This document shows positions 23,792 to 31,958 of a stretch of DNA of 39,576 nucleotides, in pieces. The translations under genes and the position numbers were made by a program. This stretch comes from CAZLYK01 sp964563495. Its GTDB lineage: Bacteria > Acidobacteriota > Blastocatellia > RBC074. How positions within the stretch are numbered: position 1 is the first letter of the stretch; each line of letters opens with the position of its first letter. The stretch is taken from assembly GCA_964563495.1 (NCBI GenBank), contig CAZLYK010000041.1:1-39576 (forward strand), in the 5' to 3' direction. The notes under the pieces were generated by a model, which did not search any database, was not told the DNA's origin, and worked only from the letters and a program-made list of their open reading frames with translations.

Positions 23792-25135
23792 ATGGGTGAA
23801 TTTTTCGGTACGGATGGTATTCGAGGAGTGGCCGGCAAGTTTCCTCTGGATGTGGAGACGATCAGGCGCATCGGTTATTCGTTGGCTCGGGAACTGGATG
23901 CGCGGCTCAAACGACGTGCTCAAATCATGATCGGAAGAGATACTCGCGAATCAGGGGAATGGATAGAATCCGCAATCGCCCTGGGAATTCAGACCGCTCG
24001 CGCCGAGGCCCGATCGGCCGGGGTCATCACCACTCCGGGCGTGGCCTATCTGACGCGGGCTCTCGGCGCCGACGCCGGCGTAGTGATTTCGGCCTCACAC
24101 AATCCTTATCAGGATAACGGCATCAAGGTTTTCGCTCCGAGCGGGCAAAAGCTCGACGACGCGACCGAACAAGCTATTGAGCGCGATCTCAAAGCCGATG
24201 CGTCGGACTTTCCAGAGATGACCGGGGACGGGGTGGTCGCGGATGCCTGGCTGGCGGAGAGGTATCTGGATTTCATGCGTGAGGAAATCGCCGGTGGATT
24301 GAACCTGAAGCAGCTCAAGATCGCCGTCGATTGCGCCAACGGAGCGTCGTTTGAACTGGCTCCACGGCTTTTCAGTTCGCTCGGCGCCCAGTTGATCATC
24401 ATCAATGCCGACCCCAATGGTCGCAACATCAATCTCAACTGCGGTTCCCTGCATCCTGAAGGATTGCAACAGGCAGTGACCATGAATGGCTGTGATTTGG
24501 GAATCGCCTTCGATGGAGACGCCGATCGCCTGCTCATGATCGACGAAAAGGGGCGATTGATTGACGGCGACCAGATTCTCTTCATCATGTCCGACTACTT
24601 CGCTTTACGGGGCAAGCTTTCGGGCAACCGGGTCGTCGCCACGGTCATGAGCAATTTAGGCCTCGAACTGGCGCTCGCCGAACGAGGAATCGATTTGATC
24701 CGGACATCCGTTGGCGACAAATACGTACTCGATGAACTGCTCAAAGGCGGTGGGATCATAGGCGGTGAGCAATCAGGGCATATCATCTTCCCCGAGATCA
24801 GCCTTGCCGGCGACGGCATGATTACGGCTCTAGAGGTCCTCCGCGTCCTGGTCGAATCGGGGCGAACGCTGGGAGACCTTGCCGGCGGTTTCAAGCGCTA
24901 TCCTCAGGTCACCATCAATGTCGACGTCAACCGCAAACCTGTCCTCGAGAGCGTGCCGGTATTGAAAGCGGCGATCACATCGCTTGAACGGGAATTGACC
25001 GGCTGCGGCCGCCTGCTGGTGCGATACTCGGGTACCGAGAATAAATGCCGCGTCATGATCGAGGGCCGGGATGAGGCGTCGATCAGAACACGGGCCGAAA
25101 GTCTGGCCCAATTGATTAGAGAAACGCTGAAATAA
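23792..25135 (+). CDS. glmM: Phosphoglucosamine mutase
   Basis: 447 residues from the ATG at 23792 (a GTG at 23738 would add a non-conserved stretch). It converts glucosamine 6-phosphate to glucosamine 1-phosphate for UDP-GlcNAc and peptidoglycan synthesis. The start is the conserved GEFFGTDGIRGVAG. The phosphoserine loop VVISASHNPYQDNGIK places the catalytic serine at 102. DGDADR binds the metal, GGEQSGH gives sugar specificity, and RYSGTENKCRVMIEG is the C-terminal phosphate-binding loop. Length is normal and no residue is missing. In other bacteria CdaA binds and inhibits GlmM, which explains the shared operon. Confidence 0.97.
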   Translation: MGEFFGTDGIRGVAGKFPLDVETIRRIGYSLARELDARLKRRAQIMIGRDTRESGEWIESAIALGIQTARAEARSAGVITTPGVAYLTRALGADAGVVISASHNPYQDNGIKVFAPSGQKLDDATEQAIERDLKADASDFPEMTGDGVVADAWLAERYLDFMREEIAGGLNLKQLKIAVDCANGASFELAPRLFSSLGAQLIIINADPNGRNINLNCGSLHPEGLQQAVTMNGCDLGIAFDGDADRLLMIDEKGRLIDGDQILFIMSDYFALRGKLSGNRVVATVMSNLGLELALAERGIDLIRTSVGDKYVLDELLKGGGIIGGEQSGHIIFPEISLAGDGMITALEVLRVLVESGRTLGDLAGGFKRYPQVTINVDVNRKPVLESVPVLKAAITSLERELTGCGRLLVRYSGTENKCRVMIEGRDEASIRTRAESLAQLIRETLK

Positions 25136-25141
25136 TAGACA

Positions 25142-25197
25142 TGATCGACAAGATTTCTGCAAGATTTAACAAGACCCTGCAGAAATCTTGTCGATCA
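25142..25197. repeat. 20-bp inverted repeat, CAAGAT variant of the family
   Basis: Arms 25142-25161 and 25178-25197 are perfect complements. Units read CAAGAT rather than CAGGAT and the change is shared by both arms. It lies between convergent glmM and the VOC gene; the glmM stop is six bases before the left arm. Confidence 0.88.
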
Positions 25198-25202
25198 GAT
25201 AA

Positions 25203-25601
25203 TCATCGAGGCAGCGGCGGACAGATCAAACCCGCTACGGCGCCGGCCGGGTCGCGAATTACGCAATAACGCCCGTAACTCCCCATATCTTTTGGCCCGG
25301 CGATCACCTCTCCGCCCATGTCCAGGCATTTGGCTATGCTCTGATCTAGATCAGCCACGGTGATATAGATCAGCCAGTAGGGAGGCAGGCCGGCATTGCC
25401 TGCGCGAGCGTGGCAAATTCCGGCAACCACCTTGCCGTCGGATGGAATTGTCATATTGAAATCGTTGTATCCGCCCATATCGAAATTGCTGTAGTTCCAT
25501 CCGGCGACAGCACCGTAAAAATCTCTGACTTTTTCGGCATCGGTCACGGTCAAATCAAACCATCCGATCGTCCCCGGGATGGGCTTTGTATCTTCGCTCA
25601 T
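25203..25601 (-). CDS. VOC-fold (glyoxalase/bleomycin-resistance-like) protein
   Basis: 132 residues from the ATG at 25601, which has a GGAGGTGAG ribosome site directly upstream. A single vicinal-oxygen-chelate domain: GTIGWFDLTVTDAEKVRDFY at the N-terminus, PPYWLIYITVADLDQSIAKC in the middle and YCVIRDPAGAVAGL at the end. Family members bind a divalent metal or antibiotics, or act as subunits of larger enzymes; the substrate is unknown. It lies 23 bases downstream of a two-domain VOC gene, to which it is similar, so a local duplication is likely. Confidence 0.88.
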   Translation of the reverse strand: MSEDTKPIPGTIGWFDLTVTDAEKVRDFYGAVAGWNYSNFDMGGYNDFNMTIPSDGKVVAGICHARAGNAGLPPYWLIYITVADLDQSIAKCLDMGGEVIAGPKDMGSYGRYCVIRDPAGAVAGLICPPLPR

Positions 25602-25624
25602 CTCACCTCCAATATCTTTCGATC

Positions 25625-26413
25625 CTACATATTTTTGTGATCGAGCTTGATAATCGCAAAGACTGCGCCTTGCGGATCCTGAATCACCGAGAAGCGCCCG
25701 ACATTTGGGATATCTTGAGGTGGAACGATTGTCCCACCGCCCAGAGATTTGGCCTTTTTCGCCACGGCATCGCAATCATCAACCGCAAAGTACGCCAACC
25801 AGTGCGGCGGTACATTCCCCATTTCGGGAACCAGATCCATCATGCCTCCGACCGCCTGATCGTTTAAAAATAACTCGGTATAGGTCATCGGTCCGAATGA
25901 TTTCGAATCTGCCCGCCAGCCAAAGACTTTGGTGTAAAAAGATTTCGCCGCCCCGGTATCGCGGGTGGCGAGTTCATGCCAGCAGAGCGTATTGCTTTGA
26001 TTGTGCAATCTGACGCCGATATGTGTCCGGGGCTGCCACAATGCGAAGTGAGCGCCGGTCGGGTCCTGGACCAGAGCCATCCGGCCGAACTCGAAAACGT
26101 CGAATGGATCCATGAGCACCTGACCGCCGGCAGCTTTGATCGATTTGACAGTTTCGTCGGCGCTCTCGACTGAGATGTAGAGCATCCAGTGGGGCGGAAC
26201 ACCGTGCTCGATCTGCTGCTTATCCTGCTGGTAGAGCGCCGCTACGTCTTTGCCGTCTATCTGCAGCATGGTGTAAAAGCTGTCGGGCCCCATCGGGAAA
26301 TCATTGACCTGCCATCCGAAAAGCTCGGTATAGAACTTTTTCGCGGCCGGTTGATCCGTGGTTCCAAGTTCAACCCAGCAGAATGTTCCGGGATTATGTT
26401 TGCTCGCTTCCAT
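25625..26413 (-). CDS. Two-domain VOC-fold protein
   Basis: 262 residues from the ATG at 26413, with GAGGAGG upstream. Two VOC domains in tandem: residues about 6-125 (GTFCWVELGTTDQPAAKKFY, PHWMLYISVES, MALVQDPTGAHFALWQP) and about 135-258 (NTLCWHELATRDTGAAKSFY, PHWLAYFAVDD, FSVIQDPQGAVFAI). This layout is common in actinobacterial and acidobacterial 'hydroxylase-like' VOC proteins of unknown substrate. It is the first gene of a two-gene operon with the single-domain VOC gene. Confidence 0.9.
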   Translation of the reverse strand: MEASKHNPGTFCWVELGTTDQPAAKKFYTELFGWQVNDFPMGPDSFYTMLQIDGKDVAALYQQDKQQIEHGVPPHWMLYISVESADETVKSIKAAGGQVLMDPFDVFEFGRMALVQDPTGAHFALWQPRTHIGVRLHNQSNTLCWHELATRDTGAAKSFYTKVFGWRADSKSFGPMTYTELFLNDQAVGGMMDLVPEMGNVPPHWLAYFAVDDCDAVAKKAKSLGGGTIVPPQDIPNVGRFSVIQDPQGAVFAIIKLDHKNM

Positions 26414-26433
26414 AAAATTCCTCCTCAGTAAAA

Positions 26434-26516
26434 TGTCCGACAAGCTGCCAGCTTGTCGGGGGCTTGGTGAGTCCGTCCTTCCCCAAAACACCGACAAGCT
26501 GGCAGCTTGTCGGACA
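26434..26516. repeat. 26-bp inverted repeat whose arms are themselves palindromic
   Basis: Arms 26434-26459 and 26491-26516 are exact reverse complements. Each arm is an almost perfect palindrome around AAGCTGCCAGCTT. It lies directly upstream of the two-domain VOC gene. The sequence is unrelated to the CAGGAT family but has the same design of long perfect arms around a short loop. Confidence 0.9.
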
Positions 26517-26610
26517 ACGCGTGCTGCGCTTTTCATTGTTTCAGGACGTCGCAACGCGACATGAACAACTCCTCAGGTCAGGGATAGATGCAACTTGCTT
26601 TTTTTCATGA

Positions 26611-26877
26611 TCACTGCCGTTGAGTACGCAGCATTTCGACGATTTGTTCGATCACACTCGCCGGAACTTCCAAAATTGACAGGTCCGAGGTGCCAAGAAT
26701 TGTCTTGACCATGCCATCGGCGTGAAGCTCGATCCTTCTGGCGCATTCACCGATCTCCAGATCGGGCATCTGCTCCTGTATCCTCTTGGCCTCAGCGATG
26801 ATTTCGAAGACGGCGAAGGGATTACCGTTTGCCGTATCGGCGAAGCCGCTGGCCGATAATCGAGATGAACGTTTCAT
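26611..26877 (-). CDS. Small hypothetical protein, last gene of an unknown operon
   Basis: 88 residues. The ATG at 26877 lies inside the end of the upstream gene (56-base overlap in another frame) and is preceded by AAGGA, which suggests translational coupling. The sequence is helical and acidic in the middle (AVFEIIAEAKRIQEQMPDLE), with no membrane segment and no family that I recognise. It may be a partner of the upstream protein. Confidence 0.55.
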   Translation of the reverse strand: MKRSSRLSASGFADTANGNPFAVFEIIAEAKRIQEQMPDLEIGECARRIELHADGMVKTILGTSDLSILEVPASVIEQIVEMLRTQRQ

Positions 26878-27436
26878 AGTCGTAATCCTTCATGACGCCC
26901 CATGCCTGATTGCTGATGTAACCGGCATAGCGACTCTTTTTGATCCTTTCGTTGGTCAGCTGATCCCTTTCCGACCAGCACCGCCATAGATTCCAACCCT
27001 GATCGCTCTGACGCCATTCACATCCCAAGGGGGTAGGAGGCATTTCCATAAGTGCCTGTTTGCCGTTTTTTGGTTTCTTGAGACCCTTTCTGGCGGCCCG
27101 ATTTCCGCCCGGTTCGTTTTTTTCCCGTCTTTCGCTTTTTCTGTTGATACTGCTGAGACGAGCCGCCGGATGAGCGGCAATAACTCTCACATCTTTTAGC
27201 AAATTTGATTTGAAGGGAACGATCCGATGGCCGCGGGTGGCCTCCAATCTGGCTTCTGCTTCGATATTCCCTAAATCATTAACTGTCCTCCGCCGGTTGC
27301 TTTCCAGGGAATACACATCTTCGGCGACGGTCCCGCGATATCGATGTGAGTTTAAATCCAGGACCGGATTTTGAGCGACTATCGTGGATTGCGCCGCTGA
27401 GTCCTGCGCATTCATTGGCGCAGCCGAAAGGACCAT
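26822..27436 (-). CDS. Hypothetical basic protein
   Basis: 204 residues. The N-terminal 110 residues are polar and low in hydrophobics. A Lys/Arg-rich middle (about 98-130) leads to a compact C-terminal domain (about 135-204) with several Trp residues: GCEWRQSDQGWNLWRCW, KKSRYAGYISNQAWGVMKDY and a final basic GQRLRRYGKR. The domain looks like a small nucleic-acid- or protein-binding module, but I cannot name it. It lies 20 bases downstream of the membrane-protein gene and overlaps the next gene. Confidence 0.55.
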   Translation of the reverse strand: MVLSAAPMNAQDSAAQSTIVAQNPVLDLNSHRYRGTVAEDVYSLESNRRRTVNDLGNIEAEARLEATRGHRIVPFKSNLLKDVRVIAAHPAARLSSINRKSERREKNEPGGNRAARKGLKKPKNGKQALMEMPPTPLGCEWRQSDQGWNLWRCWSERDQLTNERIKKSRYAGYISNQAWGVMKDYDYETFISIIGQRLRRYGKR

Positions 27437-27456
27437 CTGATCAACCGAATCTTCGC

Positions 27457-28173
27457 TCAGCGGCTCTGGTCTTTTGGGGTTGAATCGACCTCCCTTGGGC
27501 CGAGATTATACATTGGCGATTGGACGACGCGGCCAAAACCAGGTACTTCGTGGGTCGAAGCCGTGATCGATCGCGGATTGCCGATAATCCTCTCCGCCAG
27601 CTCGTTGGCCTCCCTGTCTGCGCGCCTGGCCATTGCCTGCAGAATCTGCTCGCTGTCCAGTCCACCCGTCTTTGCTTCAATGATGATCTCCTGCTGTTTG
27701 CCCAGGTATTTCAGATCCAAACGGATCAACCTGATGACCGGATCGGCCAGTGTGATCGAGAGGACGATCAATAGAACCGCGATGAAGACCGTCACCGCCC
27801 CCCAGCTCAACCAGGCATCCTGGAATGGGGTGAGCTCGATCGATTTGACGATCATAAAATGTGTCACGATGTTGACCAGCATGACCCAGACCAGAAAGCA
27901 CATTCCCCCGAAAGAGATCGCCCTCTCAAGAAATGACGAGAATGCTCTGGTAAAACCATAAACCAGCCAGACAAATGCACCTTCGACCACGACCACCGCA
28001 AACAAGGCCAGGGTGTGCTGGAAGATCACCGGCATATCCGCGAACCCTTCACGATAGATCATAAATGAAGACACACAGCTCAAGAGTGTGATACAGACCA
28101 GAATGACTGCCCCACCGACAATCACTTTCTGACGAGCTTTGTTGTGTCTGAATGCGTCCTGTACGTTATGCAT
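27457..28173 (-). CDS. Four-pass membrane protein of unknown function
   Basis: 238 residues. Four hydrophobic segments (about 18-40, 53-75, 86-108, 122-146) are followed by a cytoplasmic tail with a conserved-looking helical stretch (KTGGLDSEQILQAMARRADR). A strong GAGGAGG site precedes the ATG. No family recognised. It is the second gene of a four-gene minus-strand run that begins with a transposase-associated domain protein and ends with two small unknown proteins. Confidence 0.65.
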   Translation of the reverse strand: MHNVQDAFRHNKARQKVIVGGAVILVCITLLSCVSSFMIYREGFADMPVIFQHTLALFAVVVVEGAFVWLVYGFTRAFSSFLERAISFGGMCFLVWVMLVNIVTHFMIVKSIELTPFQDAWLSWGAVTVFIAVLLIVLSITLADPVIRLIRLDLKYLGKQQEIIIEAKTGGLDSEQILQAMARRADREANELAERIIGNPRSITASTHEVPGFGRVVQSPMYNLGPREVDSTPKDQSR

Positions 28174-28236
28174 ATTGCCTCCTCAAATTTGACAAATCCC
28201 AATCGTGATTATTTCTTCCGATCGAGCGAGGCCCGA

Positions 28237-28734
28237 TCAAGCTTGTGCGCTCTGCGCTATTCCCTCAAAAATATCGAGCCCCCAGATCTTGAGCCCTGCC
28301 TCGCTGATATGCTGATCCTGCAAATGTGGTTTGACCAGATCGAGCCATTGGCTGAGCGTGCCCAATGAATCGGCGTGGAGATCGGACTGGCTGAAATCTT
28401 CCCGCCTCTCCCGTCCATCGCCCGCGGCGGCGAGCACCTGCCTTGACCAATGACTCATGGCCTCGTCAAGCTGCGCCCGGTCGATCCCCCTGAAGATACG
28501 CTGGATTGTCGCCTGGCTGGGTCCCCGATGGCGTCTGATCCCCAGCATACCCAACCACCGGCGCCCCTGCGTGTCGCTCCATTCCGCTATCGCCTGCTCC
28601 GATTGTGCCCCGTTGATCATGGCGAGGCTGGATAAAACCAAAACCGATTGTAGTTTGTATCGCCGGCCCTGAGGGTGACGAAAATCACGAATCGACCCTA
28701 ATGCATCCTTCAATGAAGTTACGTTGGTTGACAT
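28237..28734 (-). CDS. Stand-alone transposase-associated domain protein (ISAs1/H-repeat N-terminal type)
   Basis: 165 residues. Residues about 5-110 match the domain found at the N-terminus of ISAs1-type (H-repeat) transposases (DDE_Tnp_1_assoc): IRDFRHPQGRRYKLQSVLVL, then INGAQSEQAIAEWSDTQGRRWL. The DDE catalytic domain is absent, and the C-terminus (about 110-165) is unlike a transposase. It has an intact frame and a ribosome site (AAGAAGGGGG), and another gene follows 63 bases away. It may be a truncated transposase or a domesticated DNA-binding protein; intact reading and operon position favour the second, with modest confidence. Confidence 0.7.
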   Translation of the reverse strand: MSTNVTSLKDALGSIRDFRHPQGRRYKLQSVLVLSSLAMINGAQSEQAIAEWSDTQGRRWLGMLGIRRHRGPSQATIQRIFRGIDRAQLDEAMSHWSRQVLAAAGDGRERREDFSQSDLHADSLGTLSQWLDLVKPHLQDQHISEAGLKIWGLDIFEGIAQSAQA

Positions 28735-29302
28735 ATTGCCCCCTTCTTAGCTCTTTCCGATTGATCTGTTAAACCAGCATCGACCGGCCTCATCTGCCCG
28801 TCACGCCGTTGTGAACCGACACTTCTCCCCAAGACAGAGGAATGTCCGTCAATCAGTTACGACCTGACCCTATTCGGACATCCCACTACCTGCTGCCCGG
28901 ATTCCTCACCGGGAAAACCTCGTTTTGAAGCAATCGTTGTCCTGCCTGCGAAGCGGACTGAAGGGCGCTGGTCACACCCATCCTGGCGCGGGCAGCCAAG
29001 ATGGGTGGACGCCCCTGGCTGAGATTTGTTCAAGTGGTGCAGGCGAGAACGATAAGCTCTTCGTCATGGCCGTTCCGTGCGGCGCTCGAAACGGCGACCG
29101 CCGGCCATCTCTCTACTGATTTCAAACGCCGCACGCAGCCGTTTCTTCCACGCCTCCCGGGAAATCGCGTCTTTCCCGGTCTTTCTCAGTTTCAAGAATG
29201 AAACATTCGGGAGCTTTTTTTAGCCGGGCAGTTTGACCCTCGAAAGAGTGACTGCACGGCTATCTGACTGCGGTAGCTCAAATCGGGTGGAGCATGCGCC
29301 GG
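28735..29302. other. Intergenic region without recognisable genes
   Basis: About 570 bases with no frame that looks coding; the short frames 28925-29119 and 29001-29201 have no family features. A short element near 29082 (GTGCGGCGCTCGAAACGG) recurs in altered inverted form near 29130. An imperfect stem (29224-29234 with 29257-29267) is preceded by seven T at 29215-29222. The stretch looks like scarred or decayed DNA beside the transposase-domain gene. Confidence 0.4.
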
Positions 29303-29920
29303 TTATTTATACCGGCGCAGCAGGCCGACCACCAGACCCTGCACCTTGACGCGGTGCGGCGGCTTGACGATGATCGGTTTGTATTTCTCATTAGCTGGCT
29401 GGAGCCGGATCTGGCCCCGCTCCTGGTAAAACTTCTTAACCGTCGCTTCATTATTATCGATCAGCGCAACCACCGTCTGTCCGTTGCGCGCCGTCTGGGT
29501 GGGCTCGACGACGATCAGGTCCCCATCGGCAATCTGCTCGTCGATCATCGAATCCCCCTTGACGCGCAGGGCAAACCGATCAGGCGCGTAAAGATCGGGG
29601 GTGACCGAGATCGTCTCGCGTGTCAGGATAGCCTCAATCGGCAATCCGGCGGCGACCACTCCGAGCAGCGATATCTCGGATTCACCGGCCGGCGATGAGG
29701 CCTGCAGAATTTCGATCCCCCGCTGGATGTGCTTGAACCGGCGAATCAGCCCACCGCGCTCGAGCGCGGCCAATTGTTCGTGCACCGTCGCCGGCGAGTT
29801 GAGATCAAAATGCTTCCGAATCTCGGCGATCGTCGGCGCGTAGCCGTGCTTATGATGGAAGCGGGTAAGGAAGTCATGGAGTTCAAGCTGCCTCTTTGTC
29901 AATTGCGTTGGCGTCATCAT
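29303..29920 (-). CDS. lexA: LexA repressor
   Basis: 205 residues from the ATG at 29920 (AGGA about 9 bases upstream). It represses the SOS regulon and is self-cleaved with RecA after DNA damage. An N-terminal winged helix (about 1-72) with TKRQLELHDFLTRFHHKHGYAPT is joined to the S24 protease domain. The cleavage site is Ala91-Gly92 (LLGVVAAGLP), the catalytic serine is Ser124 (KGDSMID) and the lysine is Lys162 (EATVKKFY). All key residues are present. A direct repeat over its promoter -10 is a likely operator. Confidence 0.96.
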   Translation of the reverse strand: MMTPTQLTKRQLELHDFLTRFHHKHGYAPTIAEIRKHFDLNSPATVHEQLAALERGGLIRRFKHIQRGIEILQASSPAGESEISLLGVVAAGLPIEAILTRETISVTPDLYAPDRFALRVKGDSMIDEQIADGDLIVVEPTQTARNGQTVVALIDNNEATVKKFYQERGQIRLQPANEKYKPIIVKPPHRVKVQGLVVGLLRRYK

Positions 29921-29996
29921 GGTTCGCGTCCTTATCTGTCGATCACCCCTCCCGGGAGAGCAGAGCCTCCCAGGGTTTCGGTCCTTTTCGTCAACA

Positions 29997-30032
29997 ACCG
30001 AAAATATACCGAAAACCACTGATCAAAGTCAA
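29997..30032 (-). promoter_or_regulatory. lexA promoter with candidate LexA operator
   Basis: On the minus strand TTGACT (plus coordinates 30027-30032) and TATATT (30003-30008) are separated by 18 bases. The direct repeat TTTTCGGT-ATA-TTTTCGGT covers 29997-30015 and straddles the -10 hexamer, where a self-repressor would block RNA polymerase. The motif differs from the E. coli CTGT-N8-ACAG and B. subtilis operators. Confidence 0.6.
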
Positions 30033-30085
30033 GAGAAAAAATTCGAGAAAATGTCACGCTCAAGATTTGGGTGGGGATGGGGGGA

Positions 30086-30255
30086 TGGGGCGACTGAGGC
30101 GACCGGGCGACTGAGGCGACTGAGGCGACGGGTTGATGAACCGATGGGATTAACTGATGATTCAATCGCCCCGTCGCCCCGTCGCCTCAGTCGCCCCGTC
30201 GATTTACTATCCCATCGCCCCGTCGGTTTATTATCCCCTCGCCCCATCTGCTTGC
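30086..30255. repeat. GC-rich degenerate repeats with an 18-bp inverted repeat
   Basis: GGCGACTGAGGCGAC-type units repeat on the left (30090-30132), and CGCCCCGTCGCC-type units repeat on the right (30166-30245). A perfect inverted pair lies at 30115-30132 and 30178-30195, inside a longer imperfect one. The region lies between divergent lexA and the zinc-ribbon gene at 30288. I see no coding potential. Confidence 0.8.
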
Positions 30256-30287
30256 GCCGTCAATACTGCTGCATTTATGATAAACGT

Positions 30288-31928
30288 ATGTTCTGCGCGA
30301 CGTGCAACCTGCACTATCCTGACCATTTAAACTTCTGCCGTCGTTGCGGCCAGACGCTGACACGTAGTTCCGGGGAACCGGTGACTGAGTCGGTTTGCTG
30401 CACGCGATGTGGTGCGAGAGTGGTGCGTGGAGAGAACTTCTGTCAGCAATGCGGGTACCGGACGAGCAGCAGGAATCAGGAGACCGTCGTCGGGGCTTGC
30501 ATACATTGTGGGACCTCGTGGCGCAACGGTTGGCTTTTCTGTAAGAATTGCGGTCTTGACCGGGACCGTGCGCTCATGTCGCCGGTGTCGACTCCGGCTT
30601 CTCCGTCATCGCTTACAGCATCGGCGGCGGCGACGCTGGAAGAGATTCCAGTGATCGAAAAACTTCACTGCCCGCATTGCGGAGCCGAGTCCAAGCCTTT
30701 TTCACGGTTTTGTGAGGCGTGCGGGAAGCCGGTCACGGTGGTAGAGAGGGGTGTGGCGGCGTCGGGTTCGCCGCAGACGCTGCTCGATGAGCCGGTGGAT
30801 AACTATGATTATCTATCGGCGGATGCGGATCGGGGAGAAGATCTGGGTGGAGAGCCGGAAACCGCAGCTGAGGAGGTCGAGTCAATTGGGCGCGAAGCGA
30901 CTGTCGAATTGCCGCCGCGCAAGACGACCGGGATCGGTAAAACCGAAAGTCCGCCCGCTCGCCGAGCGCCGGTGAGGGGGAGCGAGGCAGCCTCGCCGCG
31001 CGCGGCTTTTCCCCGACCGGCCGACTCTGTCGTCTTACCAACAGAGACCGACGCCAGAGGTCAACGCGCGGCGTTTCAGACGGTTGCCCTGATCGGTCTG
31101 TTGCTGCTCGCCGTTGGAGCCGTCGCCGCCTGGTGGTTCCTGCGTTACGGATCCAGGCCTACGGCTTCCCTCTCACAACCGGCTCAGAGCCAGCCAACGG
31201 TGGAAACCACGACTGCGCCGGCGCCCAGCCCCGCGCCAACCGAGGCACCGACTCCGTCTACGGCAGTCGCGGTGCCCGAAGGCATGGTCTATGTCCCGGG
31301 CGGGACTTTTCAGATGGGGCGCAACCGTGGCGATAGGTTCGAAAGGCCCGCGCACGACGTGACAGTCGACTCGTTCTTTATCGATCGCACCGAGGTCACG
31401 AATGAGGACTATCAAAGATTCGTCATCGCCACCAGCCACCCAGCTCCCTCACACTGGATAGATGGAAAAATGCCGGAGGGAGAGGCCAGATACCCCGTCG
31501 TCAATGTTTCCTGGAGTGACGCCAGCGCTTATGCCCAGTGGGCCAACAAGCGATTACCGACCGAAGCCGAGTGGGAGTTCGCCGCGCGGGGCACTGACGG
31601 GCGACTCTATCCCTGGGGAGACGAATGGAATGAAGGCGCCGCCAACGCCGCGCACGCCGGGAATAACCGGCCGGCTGAAGTCGGTCATTTCAATTCGGTC
31701 GCCAGCCCGTTCGGCGCACTGGATATGAGCGGTAATGTCTGGGAATGGACCTCGAGCAATCTGGTCAGCTATGCCGATCAGAAAAAAAGTCTGGCTCCCG
31801 GCAAAGTGGTTCGCGGCGGCGCTTTCGATGTACCTCAAGACCGTGCCACTACGACTTACCGGGGTGTGTTGCAGCCGGAAAAGGTTTACGATAAGACCGG
31901 CTTCCGATGCGTGCGAAGCGTGAACTGA
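30288..31928 (+). CDS. Multi-zinc-ribbon, single-pass membrane protein with a formylglycine-generating-enzyme-fold domain
   Basis: 546 residues from the ATG at 30288. Four zinc ribbons follow in order: CATC/CRRC, CTRC/CQQC, CIHC/CKNC and CPHC/CEAC (residues 3 to about 150). After an acidic linker there is one membrane segment (about 265-283), a Pro/Thr-rich stretch, and an external FGE-sulfatase (SUMF1-like) domain (about 325-546): MVYVPGGTFQMGRNRGD, IDRTEVTNEDYQRF, LPTEAEWEFAARG, YPWGDEW, GNVWEW and TGFRCVRS. The catalytic cysteine pair of true formylglycine enzymes is not evident, so a binding role is more likely. The next gene encodes a second FGE-fold protein. Confidence 0.82.
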   Translation: MFCATCNLHYPDHLNFCRRCGQTLTRSSGEPVTESVCCTRCGARVVRGENFCQQCGYRTSSRNQETVVGACIHCGTSWRNGWLFCKNCGLDRDRALMSPVSTPASPSSLTASAAATLEEIPVIEKLHCPHCGAESKPFSRFCEACGKPVTVVERGVAASGSPQTLLDEPVDNYDYLSADADRGEDLGGEPETAAEEVESIGREATVELPPRKTTGIGKTESPPARRAPVRGSEAASPRAAFPRPADSVVLPTETDARGQRAAFQTVALIGLLLLAVGAVAAWWFLRYGSRPTASLSQPAQSQPTVETTTAPAPSPAPTEAPTPSTAVAVPEGMVYVPGGTFQMGRNRGDRFERPAHDVTVDSFFIDRTEVTNEDYQRFVIATSHPAPSHWIDGKMPEGEARYPVVNVSWSDASAYAQWANKRLPTEAEWEFAARGTDGRLYPWGDEWNEGAANAAHAGNNRPAEVGHFNSVASPFGALDMSGNVWEWTSSNLVSYADQKKSLAPGKVVRGGAFDVPQDRATTTYRGVLQPEKVYDKTGFRCVRSVN

Positions 31929-31958
31929 GCGGAAGATACGACCTGCAACTCAAAGAAA

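Noticed and set aside
29224..29267. lexA terminator
   Set aside because: The stem has a T-run only on its 5' side in the plus sense and A residues after it on the minus strand, so it lacks the expected U-tract.
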